Part shown: positions 1-5,546 of the stretch, one piece after another | Layout: the number at the start of each line of letters is the position of its first letter | How positions within the stretch are numbered: the stretch's first letter is position 1 | Assembly: GCA_964467615.1 (NCBI GenBank) | Contig: CAYXRK010000231.1 | Coordinates: forward strand, 1 to 6,680 | Length of the DNA stretch: 6,680 bases | From: CAYXRK01 sp964467615 | GTDB lineage: Bacteria; Hydrogenedentota; Hydrogenedentia; Hydrogenedentales; GCA-2746185 | Reading direction: 5' to 3' | Translations under genes and position numbers: made by a program | The notes under the pieces: generated by a model | Seen by the model: the letters and a program-made list of their open reading frames with translations, nothing else | Told to the model about the DNA's origin: nothing | Databases searched by the model: none

Positions 1-51
1 CCGCACTATACAGGAAGTCACAAATATAATCAACTTATTATGACGCGATTC

Positions 52-1077
52 CTAACCTTCCATGTCAACTTGCAGTTCCAATCTCGAGAAAGGGCCTAAT
101 TGGTCGTCGTGCGCATATAACTTGTCGATTCCCCTGAAAGTAAATCGTGTATTCACTTTGTCGGAAAGCGCCAACGCGGGGCCGCTTAGACGATATCCCG
201 TGACGGCGACCGCGTGAAATCCGCGGCCAACGATATTCATACCCAGTATCACGGGTATACCGGCCTGCACGTAAGCCGCGACGGATGCCTGCAGCAGGCG
301 CTCACGGCTACCCGGAATTGACAAATCGATAAGTACAGGTTCAAGGCCAACTTCTCGAACGGCGTTGGCCATTTGCCACGTACTGAGCCCCGAGTTTGGG
401 AAAAGGCGGCCCGATGAAGGTACGTGGCGAAACGCCAATCTGGTTAGCTCGACGGGGGAAAGCACAGGGTTTCCGAAAAGCGCGTTGGTTCCTTGAAGAG
501 TAGACCACAGCGCACTCGTTGCGCACGCGGCGGCGGCGTGATCCTGTTCTTGAAACGCTAAGGTCCTCACTCGAAGATTCAGCCCGTAGAGGTTTACGTC
601 GTAATTACGTTGAATCGGATAGTGACGCTCGCCTGTTTCTTCGTACGTCTTTAGACAAGTCCGACCAAGCACGTGGACGGGAAGGCGCTTAAGCACGACG
701 AAACCCAAGTAACTGTCCTGCAATTCCTGTTCCGACAAGCTAACACTCTGGTGCGACAATACGTCCTCGAATTCGGCCTGGGAGAACGCCCTATTGAAAA
801 AGTGAACGCGCGCGCAGAACTTGTTGTACTTGTTGAAACATCGAACATAGTAGGATGCGTAATCTTCCAAGAAGTCCTTGTCCATGTATTCCGGTTCACA
901 CACTACGGTCTTTGCTGAGACGCCCGTAGAACCAAAATATTCCGAAAAGAAAGTGCGATGCGCCTTCTTCTTCTTCTCGATGGTGGAGAGCGAATTGTGC
1001 TCCGTGAAATCCACGATGAGACGCAGGAAAGTTTCTATTCCTTCGTAAGGAACAACGTAGCGAAATTCCTCTTGCAT
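52..1077 (-). CDS. Papain/C39-like cysteine peptidase-fold protein, function unknown
   Basis: A 341-residue protein, probably cytoplasmic because no signal peptide or membrane segment is visible. The N-terminal half (about 1-170) is unrecognised and includes a Lys-rich patch (35-38). The C-terminal half looks like a bacterial papain-like/C39-like domain. It has Gln176/Gln178 in FQEQD as possible oxyanion residues, then Cys185 in ACATSALWS as a helix-capping nucleophile candidate. A conserved-looking GRLFPNSGLSTWQM stretch is at 223-236, His288 lies in GFHAVAVTGY, and an acidic HDDQLGPF motif is at 323-330. I remember this block order from uncharacterised bacterial proteins, but no substrate is known to me. 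It is the second gene of a minus-strand pair, starting 12 nt after the small upstream gene stops; no strong ribosome site is visible. GC is lower than in the plus-strand operons. Catalysis is inferred. A non-catalytic papain-fold protein or a toxin-like enzyme are alternatives. Confidence 0.72.
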   Translation of the reverse strand: MQEEFRYVVPYEGIETFLRLIVDFTEHNSLSTIEKKKKAHRTFFSEYFGSTGVSAKTVVCEPEYMDKDFLEDYASYYVRCFNKYNKFCARVHFFNRAFSQAEFEDVLSHQSVSLSEQELQDSYLGFVVLKRLPVHVLGRTCLKTYEETGERHYPIQRNYDVNLYGLNLRVRTLAFQEQDHAAAACATSALWSTLQGTNALFGNPVLSPVELTRLAFRHVPSSGRLFPNSGLSTWQMANAVREVGLEPVLIDLSIPGSRERLLQASVAAYVQAGIPVILGMNIVGRGFHAVAVTGYRLSGPALALSDKVNTRFTFRGIDKLYAHDDQLGPFSRLELQVDMEG

Positions 1078-1089
1078 TCGCTGATCAAA

Positions 1090-1296
1090 CTAAATCTGAA
1101 TTTGCAGGTTTAGCAATTCGGAACTAACGTCCTTGGCGCGCAGAAACTCAGTCTGAATGGAAGCAGCTTCGATTCTCGCCATCTGAACTACTTCGTCTAG
1201 CGCTCCGGATTTGATCCACTCGTGGAGTTCTCCGATAACTTGATCCATTTCTTCGCTTCCTAATCTACCCCCAGATGCGTCCATCCTGTCTACCAT
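1090..1296 (-). CDS. Small helical hypothetical protein (68 aa) upstream of the papain-like gene
   Basis: Unrecognised 68-residue protein beginning MVDRMDASGG. From about residue 14 it is rich in Glu, Leu, Ile and Ala and looks amphipathic-helical, with no signal peptide, Cys motif or obvious DNA-binding domain. The frame stays open upstream to an ATG at 1404 (104 aa). I chose the ATG at 1296 because the best promoter (1376-1404, minus strand) would start transcription near 1369, downstream of the 1404 codon. A run of six G lies 8 nt before the 1296 ATG and could act as a ribosome site, and the extra 36 residues look like non-coding translation. Its stop is 12 nt before the papain-like gene, so the two are probably co-transcribed. 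A small partner, inhibitor or antitoxin of that protein is possible, but this rests only on gene order. Confidence 0.5.
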   Translation of the reverse strand: MVDRMDASGGRLGSEEMDQVIGELHEWIKSGALDEVVQMARIEAASIQTEFLRAKDVSSELLNLQIQI

Positions 1297-1345
1297 AGCC
1301 CGCACCCCCCGGCCCAAGCCATGTGCGATGTAGAAATTCCACCCC

Positions 1346-1363
1346 CGCGAGTCAAGACTCGCG
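1346..1363. promoter_or_regulatory. 18-bp perfect palindrome, possible operator or 5' hairpin
   Basis: The sequence CGCGAGTCAAGACTCGCG is a perfect inverted repeat with 8-bp arms and a 2-base centre. It lies just downstream of the -10 element of the minus-strand promoter, about 6-23 nt into the predicted transcript and about 50 nt before the small gene's ATG. That position suits a repressor operator. As RNA it could also fold into a short 5' hairpin. No run of T follows on either strand, so a terminator is less likely. The binding protein is unknown. Confidence 0.5.
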
Positions 1364-1375
1364 TGACATAGGTAG

Positions 1376-1404
1376 AATGTACCACAACTAATGGTATTTC
1401 GCAA
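1376..1404 (-). promoter_or_regulatory. Sigma-70-type promoter for the minus-strand pair
   Basis: Read on the minus strand, a -35 element TTGCGA (1404-1399) is followed after exactly 17 nt by a -10 element TACATT (1381-1376). TGG directly precedes the -10, giving an extended -10. Each hexamer matches consensus at 4 of 6 positions. The predicted start is near 1369, which favours the 68-residue reading of the downstream gene. Seen by eye only. Confidence 0.45.
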
Positions 1405-1485
1405 CCAGGTTTTTGACTAGGCCCCGGTTTGAGGCATTCGTACCTCTTCCAGATACATCCGTGATCGAAGTCGTCTTGATTCCGA

Positions 1486-1514
1486 TTGCGGAACGGCTCT
1501 CGATAGATTATATT
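1486..1514 (+). promoter_or_regulatory. Sigma-70-type promoter for the DUF1080 gene
   Basis: TTGCGG (1486-1491), a 17-nt spacer and TATATT (1509-1514; 5 of 6 to consensus) lie 88 nt upstream of the chosen start. This would give a leader of about 80 nt. An alternative -10-like TATAGAAT sits at 1556-1563 but has no matching -35. The 198-nt divergent spacer also carries the opposite promoter and the palindrome at 1346-1363. Confidence 0.4.
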
Positions 1515-1602
1515 CTTGGACGCTTTGGGTAGCCACGCAACTTTCGTCTGCCGAGTATAGAATATGTTGGATCACGTCAGACAGAAGCGATGGACAAACA
1601 AA

Positions 1603-2271
1603 ATGACCGCGTACCGAAGCAAAACCGTTCTCCTTGTTGCGGTCTCGATTCTCGCCCTGTGCGCGCCGTCCGCGTTCGCCGCCGAAGACGCAGACTCCGA
1701 GAAGGGATCCACCTCGCTGTTCAACGGCGAGGACCTCTCCGGCTGGGCGGGCGACACGAAGGGGTACGTCGTCGAAGACAGTGTGCTCGTGTGCAAGCCC
1801 GGCGGTAACATGTACACCGAACGCGAATACAGCGATTTCGTTTTTCGCTTCGAGTTCAAATTGACGCCGGGCGCGAACAATGGACTCGGCATTCGCATGA
1901 CGCCGGAAGGCGACGCCGCGTATAAGGCGATCGAGCTGCAAATTCTTGACGACACGGCGGACAAGTACAAAGACCTTCAGCCGTACCAGTACCACGGCTC
2001 GGTCTACGGAATCGTGCCCGCCGAACGCGGCCACCTCAGGCCCGTCGGCGAATGGAACGAGCAGGAAGTCGCCGCGAAGGGCCATCGGATCAAGGTCACG
2101 CTGAACGGCGCCGTGATCGTCGACGCCGACATCGCCGAGGCGAGCAAGAACGGCACGATGGACCACAACGACCACCCGGGCCTGCTGCGGCCAAAAGGCC
2201 GGATCGGTTTCCTCGGCCACGGCGACGTGCTGTACTTCCGCAACATCCGCATAAAAGAACTGGAAGACTGA
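1603..2271 (+). CDS. Secreted DUF1080 / 3-keto-disaccharide hydrolase-family protein
   Basis: A 222-residue exported protein of the DUF1080 family (Pfam PF06439), a beta-sandwich fold related to family-16 glycoside hydrolases. Characterised relatives act as lyases or hydratases on 3-keto-glycosides. The start at 1603 gives a clean signal peptide, MTAYRSK followed by a hydrophobic core, with cleavage after SAFA (residue 26). An upstream in-frame ATG at 1564 would add 13 polar residues before it. Family hallmarks in order are SLFNGEDLSGW (38-48), YVVEDSVLV (55-63), an acidic-aromatic strand DFVFRFEFK (78-86) followed by GANNGLGIR, ELQILDD (111-117), HGSVYGIVPA (131-140), GEWNE (149-153), and the closing strand GRIGFLGHGDVLYFRNIRIKEL. 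The length fits a single stand-alone domain. It is likely periplasmic or surface-located, acting on modified sugars. It has its own promoter, and no dockerin module is present. The exact substrate cannot be read. Confidence 0.9.
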   Translation: MTAYRSKTVLLVAVSILALCAPSAFAAEDADSEKGSTSLFNGEDLSGWAGDTKGYVVEDSVLVCKPGGNMYTEREYSDFVFRFEFKLTPGANNGLGIRMTPEGDAAYKAIELQILDDTADKYKDLQPYQYHGSVYGIVPAERGHLRPVGEWNEQEVAAKGHRIKVTLNGAVIVDADIAEASKNGTMDHNDHPGLLRPKGRIGFLGHGDVLYFRNIRIKELED

Positions 2272-2493
2272 CGACGGGCTCGAGTAGCGCTCCTCCGGCC
2301 ACGGCGTCAATACCAGAACAGAAGGGGGGAATGCCGTCAGAATCGCCGCTGTTGCCTATCGATAGCTGATCTTTCGGATCGCGCACAAAGTAGTAAGTCG
2401 TTGCTCCGGAACGAGTTAAAACCTTCGCGAGGGGAGGCCACGGCGATCTCGAATACAGTTCCGTACCTCTCAAGGTTCTACGTAGCAGGTCAA
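2272..2493. other. Intergenic stretch with no recognised feature
   Basis: This forms most of the 315-base gap between the DUF1080 gene and the small dockerin gene. I see no convincing coding frame, no strong hairpin followed by T for a terminator, and no RNA gene. Only short palindromes such as GATC-tttcg-GATC are present. The remainder of the gap (2494-2586) holds a promoter and leader. Confidence 0.5.
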
Positions 2494-2522
2494 TTGACAG
2501 AATCGATATCCTGTTGTACACT
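2494..2522 (+). promoter_or_regulatory. Near-consensus sigma-70 promoter of the dockerin/cohesin operon
   Basis: A perfect -35 hexamer TTGACA (2494-2499), a 17-nt spacer and a -10 hexamer TACACT (2517-2522; 4 of 6 to consensus). This is the best promoter match in the window. The predicted start near 2529 leaves a leader of about 58 nt before the ATG at 2587. It could drive all five downstream genes. Confidence 0.6.
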
Positions 2523-2586
2523 GGAGACAGGCAAGTAGCGAAAGACATTGTTGGTATCCTTTATTGAACGTCGAACGACTGAGCGC

Positions 2587-3015
2587 ATGAAGAAAACTCT
2601 CACAGCGGCCATCACCATCGCGATCCTTGCGCTCTACGGCGCACAGCCCGCCGCCGCGATTTCTTGGACGCTCATCGGATGCGAGTACAACTCGACACTG
2701 AACGCCGCGCTCGAGGGGCGCGTCACGTCCGCCGATCTCAATCACGACGACGCCGTCGACATCCTTGACCTCCAGCGGGCCGCGGTTCCGGTAAGTTCGT
2801 CGAGGGGTCCCGAATCATCGGACGATGCCGATGCGCCGTTTACCGCGCCGCCCAATACAATCGTGTTGGCTGCCGCGATCACCGCCGGCCCGATCGAGTT
2901 CATTCCGCGCCCACCCGCTCCATCCGTTTCTCTCGCGGCCGATTACGACCTATTGCCCTCGTTCCAGCGGGTCATCGCGCACCAAGTCTTCCCACACGCG
3001 CCGCCCACACTGTAG
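2587..3015 (+). CDS. Small secreted protein with a single dockerin-like EF-hand loop
   Basis: A 142-residue exported protein. The chosen ATG gives a classic signal peptide, MKK then a hydrophobic core, cleaved after PAAA (residue 24). A TTG 39 nt upstream would add a charged, non-signal extension. Residues 50-61 form one calcium-loop of dockerin type, with D50, N52, D54, D58 and D61 at positions 1, 3, 5, 9 and 12. An ILDLQRAA helix start follows. Canonical type I dockerins have two such loops, and no convincing second one is seen. A Ser/Asp-rich stretch (70-83) leads to an unrecognised, Pro-rich C-terminal third with no catalytic motif and a possible hydrophobic patch at 91-100. It is the first gene after the 2494 promoter, 119 nt before a second dockerin-like gene. 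It is probably a ligand for one of the cohesin-like proteins downstream, although half-dockerins may bind weakly. The ribosome site is weak. Confidence 0.7.
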   Translation: MKKTLTAAITIAILALYGAQPAAAISWTLIGCEYNSTLNAALEGRVTSADLNHDDAVDILDLQRAAVPVSSSRGPESSDDADAPFTAPPNTIVLAAAITAGPIEFIPRPPAPSVSLAADYDLLPSFQRVIAHQVFPHAPPTL

Positions 3016-3056
3016 CGCGCCGGGGCGACACGCCTCCCGCGCGCGTTCTCGTGAAT

Positions 3057-3069
3057 CGCCGATTCGGCG
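3057..3069 (+). other. Short GC hairpin in the dockerin intergenic gap
   Basis: CGCCG-ATT-CGGCG is a 5-bp stem with a 3-nt loop. An overlapping alternative stem, GAATC-GCC-GATTC (3053-3065), would exclude it. No T-tract follows. Its role is unclear and chance is possible in GC-rich sequence. Confidence 0.25.
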
Positions 3070-3102
3070 GTCGCGCGAGTATTCTTCGTTCATGCGAATG
3101 CC

Positions 3103-3118
3103 GGGGCGAAAGCGCCCC
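3103..3118 (+). promoter_or_regulatory. Hairpin directly abutting a ribosome binding site
   Basis: GGGGCG-AAAG-CGCCCC is a perfect 6-bp all-GC stem with a 4-nt loop. It ends one base before the Shine-Dalgarno of the next gene and leaves that site single-stranded. No T-run follows, so it is not a typical terminator. It could act as an mRNA stability or processing element between the two dockerin genes, or partially attenuate read-through. Confidence 0.45.
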
Positions 3119-3126
3119 AAAGGGAG
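3119..3126 (+). promoter_or_regulatory. Strong ribosome binding site that fixes the start at 3135
   Basis: AAAGGGAG lies 8 nt before the ATG at 3135. It decides against the in-frame upstream GTG at 3051, which would place 28 non-signal residues before the signal peptide. Confidence 0.7.
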
Positions 3127-3134
3127 CACCGATC

Positions 3135-4412
3135 ATGTTCCGCCACGCACTGATGTATTGGGCCTTCACAGGACTCCTCGCGGCCCCGTTTTTCGCAAGC
3201 GCCCAGGGCCTTCCCGGCGATATCAACCTCGACGGCAACACGGATGTCCTCGACGTTCAAGGCGCGATCGCCCAGGCCATCGGATTGATCGCGGCGACGC
3301 CCGAAGCCAATCTCGATGAAGAGGGCGGCGTTACGATCCTGGATATCCAACATCTCATCAACAGTGCACTCGGTGTTGGCGGCCTCGTCCAGCGGGTCCA
3401 CGGCGTTATCGATTGTTCCTGCGATGCGCCGCATCTGGTCATCGTCGCCGTTTCGCGAGAAGGGGGCCACGTCATCGCCCCTGTCGATCCCGCGAACGGG
3501 GAGTTCCAACTTCTCCTCCGCGTCCGCACCGCTTGGGCCATGGCCCTTTGCGCGGTGACCAATGCGCCCGGCGCGAAACAGATTGATCCGCTGTCGGGCC
3601 TCGAGTGCCTCGCGACCTTCGCGTTCCCGATCGGAGGCGAAATGTCCTCGACGCTTCCACTACCCGAACTCAGCGGCGGCGGGAAGCTCGATCTCGGCTT
3701 GCTCGTCCGCATCGGGGACCGCGTTCCAGTCACAGTCGATTTGCGCCCGCTCCTCGCTCCGCTGGATCGGCCGCTGCCAGTCGCCGACGAAAACGGAAAC
3801 GGCGTGCCGGACGTAGTCGAGCCGCTCATCCGGCCGATCCAAGGTACGATTGGCCTGCCGGGGAACTTCAACATCGAGGGGTTCCTGGTGCACGTCGGCG
3901 CATGTCTGGCCTCGCATCCACATCTCCTCGAACACCCCGATCTCCGCGATGAAAATGGAAACCACATTCCCGATTTCCTCGAGCCCGTCCTGCTCTGCAC
4001 GCGCACCTGCCTCGTGCAGTTCCTCGAAGAATCCCCCCCCGTCGGTGGCGTGACCGCCCAACAGGTCGTCGAAGCCGCGATGGCGCGCGTCCGATCCGGC
4101 ATCGGCACGTGGCTCGATTCGCTCGGCAGAAACCTGTTGGTCGATGAAAACAATAATGGCGTTCCAGATCGTTTCGAGCGGCTCATCGCCACGAATACGT
4201 TTCCCGCCGAAATCGACCAGGACGGCAACGGCACGCCTGACTTCGCCGACGACCAGGACGGCGACGGCGTTCCCAACATCGAAGACCCCGATTGGCTTGG
4301 CCGGCCCGGCGTCAGCGACGCCGACGGCGACGGCATCGGCGACGCGGTCGACCTCGACGATGACAACGACGGCGTACCCGATTACGCAGACCCAGACCAC
4401 GCGGCAAATTAA
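3135..4412 (+). CDS. Secreted dockerin-like / DENGN-repeat / thrombospondin-3-like calcium-binding protein
   Basis: A 425-residue exported protein. The signal peptide is cleaved after ASA (residue 23). A dockerin-like pair opens the mature chain. Loop 1 (29-40) has D29, N31, D33, N35, D37 and D40, followed by VQGAIAQAIG. Loop 2 (59-70), exactly 30 residues later, is degenerate (N59, D61, E63, T67, D70) and is followed by IQHLINSALG. A beta-rich, Cys-containing region (about 85-215) resembles a carboxypeptidase-regulatory/Ig-like fold only weakly. Next come three DENxNxxPD motifs at 218, 272 and 337, each followed by acidic/hydrophobic residues, within loose 54-65-residue repeats. The last 65 residues are a TSP3-like calcium stalk with DxDGDG-type loops at 361, 373, 395 and 408. 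No enzyme motif is seen. It ends 6 nt before the first cohesin gene. Its likely role is a calcium-stabilised surface protein that docks onto cohesins through its N-terminus, which is inference. Confidence 0.8.
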   Translation: MFRHALMYWAFTGLLAAPFFASAQGLPGDINLDGNTDVLDVQGAIAQAIGLIAATPEANLDEEGGVTILDIQHLINSALGVGGLVQRVHGVIDCSCDAPHLVIVAVSREGGHVIAPVDPANGEFQLLLRVRTAWAMALCAVTNAPGAKQIDPLSGLECLATFAFPIGGEMSSTLPLPELSGGGKLDLGLLVRIGDRVPVTVDLRPLLAPLDRPLPVADENGNGVPDVVEPLIRPIQGTIGLPGNFNIEGFLVHVGACLASHPHLLEHPDLRDENGNHIPDFLEPVLLCTRTCLVQFLEESPPVGGVTAQQVVEAAMARVRSGIGTWLDSLGRNLLVDENNNGVPDRFERLIATNTFPAEIDQDGNGTPDFADDQDGDGVPNIEDPDWLGRPGVSDADGDGIGDAVDLDDDNDGVPDYADPDHAAN

Positions 4413-4418
4413 CGGACA

Positions 4419-5546
4419 ATGTTCACGTTGCAGGCCCATATCCGCGCGGCCGCGTTCGGCGCGCTGCTCGCCGTGGCGGCGTCCGGCGCGACGCTCCGTT
4501 TCGGCGACGTGACCACCGACGCACAAGGATACCTTCACGTTCCGGTCACCATCGCCGCGGAAGATTACGAACAAGTCGCGGGCCTTCAATTCGACCTCAA
4601 CTTCGACGAAACCAACTTCGCGTTCATGGACGTCGTCCTCGGCCCTTCCGCCGAAAATGCCGGCAAGGACGCGGTATTTACCGACGCCTTCACCGGAACG
4701 ACCCGGGTCCTCGTCGTCGGCATGAACCAAAACACGATGCAAGATGGCGTCGTCGCGGAGCTGGTGTTCAACCCACTCGATGCGTCCGCGCTCGACTCGC
4801 TCGAACTCACGGGCGGACTTGTTTCCGACCCATTCGGCAACAGTATCCGCGCCGATTTCGAGAAGGAAATCACCGAGACCTACGACGAGACCATCGAGTC
4901 CGGCGAAGGAAATTCCGTCGAAGCGACCCCGACCAAAACGCCCGAAAGTTCCTCCGATCCGGAAACAAATTCAGGCGACTCACCGGCGCTCCCGCCCATT
5001 GCGAATCAATTGCGCTCGATGGGAGGTTTCGGAGGCGGCGCGAACGACGCGCTATCGGCATCGGGCCGCGCTCAACCTGCGCGGGACCACTCCGTCGCTA
5101 CTTCGCGGCAGGCAGGTGCGGAGGTCGGATCGGCGGGGACCTTCGGCGGAAAATCGGGCGTTCAATACTCGCCTGGCGCTTCGCGGATCGTGTCGACTCG
5201 GTCGAGCTCGATCAACACGGCCGCCGGACAATCGGGCGCGGGGTCCTCGCCACTTCCTGCGCGCCAATCGTTGTGGACGGATCAATTTGCCACAACAGAT
5301 TCCGTAGCGCCGCCGATGAAACGCGCCGAGCGTGTCTCGTTCTCGGGGTATCCGGAGCTGCGTACGGATGTCACCAATGCGCTTCTGTCGGATAATGAGC
5401 GCGAGTCTGATCACTCGCTATCGAGCTCGTTGTCCAGCCGCAATGCCGCCGCAGTTGCCGGCTGGCTTGCGTTGGTGGGCGGCTTGCTTGGAGTTCGCGC
5501 CGCGGTGTTTGCATACGCAGTAACACCTTGGAAACCGCGCCGATGA
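4419..5546 (+). CDS. Membrane-anchored cohesin-like protein with long disordered linker
   Basis: A 375-residue exported protein. The signal peptide (1-24) ends ASGA. A cohesin-like domain spans about 25-147, with strand VPVTI (41-45), the signature GLQFDLNFD (55-63), a RVLVVGMNQNTMQDG core (96-110), strand VVAELVFNPL and the closing LVSDPFGNSIRADF (134-147). An acidic segment (147-163) leads to about 175 residues rich in Ser, Thr, Gly, Pro and Ala with no recognisable fold, a probable disordered stalk. A hydrophobic segment at 343-367, interrupted by Arg360, and a basic WKPRR end make a C-terminal membrane anchor or sorting signal. Cohesins bind dockerins in cellulosomes and also occur in non-cellulosomal proteins. 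It begins 6 nt after the dockerin/TSP3 gene and shares an ATGA overlap with the next cohesin gene. Its ribosome site is weak, so translation may depend on coupling. An adhesion role without dockerin binding is the main alternative. Confidence 0.8.
   Translation: MFTLQAHIRAAAFGALLAVAASGATLRFGDVTTDAQGYLHVPVTIAAEDYEQVAGLQFDLNFDETNFAFMDVVLGPSAENAGKDAVFTDAFTGTTRVLVVGMNQNTMQDGVVAELVFNPLDASALDSLELTGGLVSDPFGNSIRADFEKEITETYDETIESGEGNSVEATPTKTPESSSDPETNSGDSPALPPIANQLRSMGGFGGGANDALSASGRAQPARDHSVATSRQAGAEVGSAGTFGGKSGVQYSPGASRIVSTRSSSINTAAGQSGAGSSPLPARQSLWTDQFATTDSVAPPMKRAERVSFSGYPELRTDVTNALLSDNERESDHSLSSSLSSRNAAAVAGWLALVGGLLGVRAAVFAYAVTPWKPRR

Noticed and set aside
17..50. Possible terminator after the minus-strand papain-like gene (ATAAT/ATTAT)
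   Set aside because: The stem is only five A/T pairs with no GC core, too weak for an intrinsic terminator.
1297..1404. N-terminal extension of the small minus-strand protein to 104 residues
   Set aside because: The start codon would lie at the -35 element of the best promoter, upstream of the predicted transcript start. The extra residues look non-coding and span the palindrome.
1417..2310. Minus-strand open frame of 297 codons opposite the DUF1080 gene
   Set aside because: The plus strand encodes a complete DUF1080 domain with signal peptide. The antisense product is a Val/Ala/His-rich shadow.
2096..2548. Minus-strand open frame of 150 codons reaching into the 2272-2493 gap
   Set aside because: Its N-terminal part is ordinary-looking but matches nothing I know, and the C-terminal half is Cys/Arg-rich antisense of DUF1080. 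There is no ribosome site or promoter for it.
2548..2586. Upstream TTG start for the small dockerin protein
   Set aside because: It would put a charged 13-residue extension ahead of a clean MKK signal peptide and has no better ribosome site.
3257..4366. Long minus-strand open frame (369 codons) opposite the dockerin/TSP3 gene
   Set aside because: It is Ser/Pro/Arg-rich without domains, lies opposite a gene with a signal peptide, strong RBS and clear repeats, and comes from the repetitive Asp/Gly codons of that gene.
4212..4400. Tandem GAC-GGC-type DNA repeats as a mobile or regulatory repeat
   Set aside because: They are explained by the protein-level DxDGDG calcium loops; the nucleotide copies are imperfect and in frame.
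3660..4742. Minus-strand open frame of 360 codons spanning two plus-strand genes
   Set aside because: The Val/Asp/Arg-rich translation has no recognisable fold and crosses the junction of two well-supported genes. It is typical of the antisense of GC-rich coding DNA.
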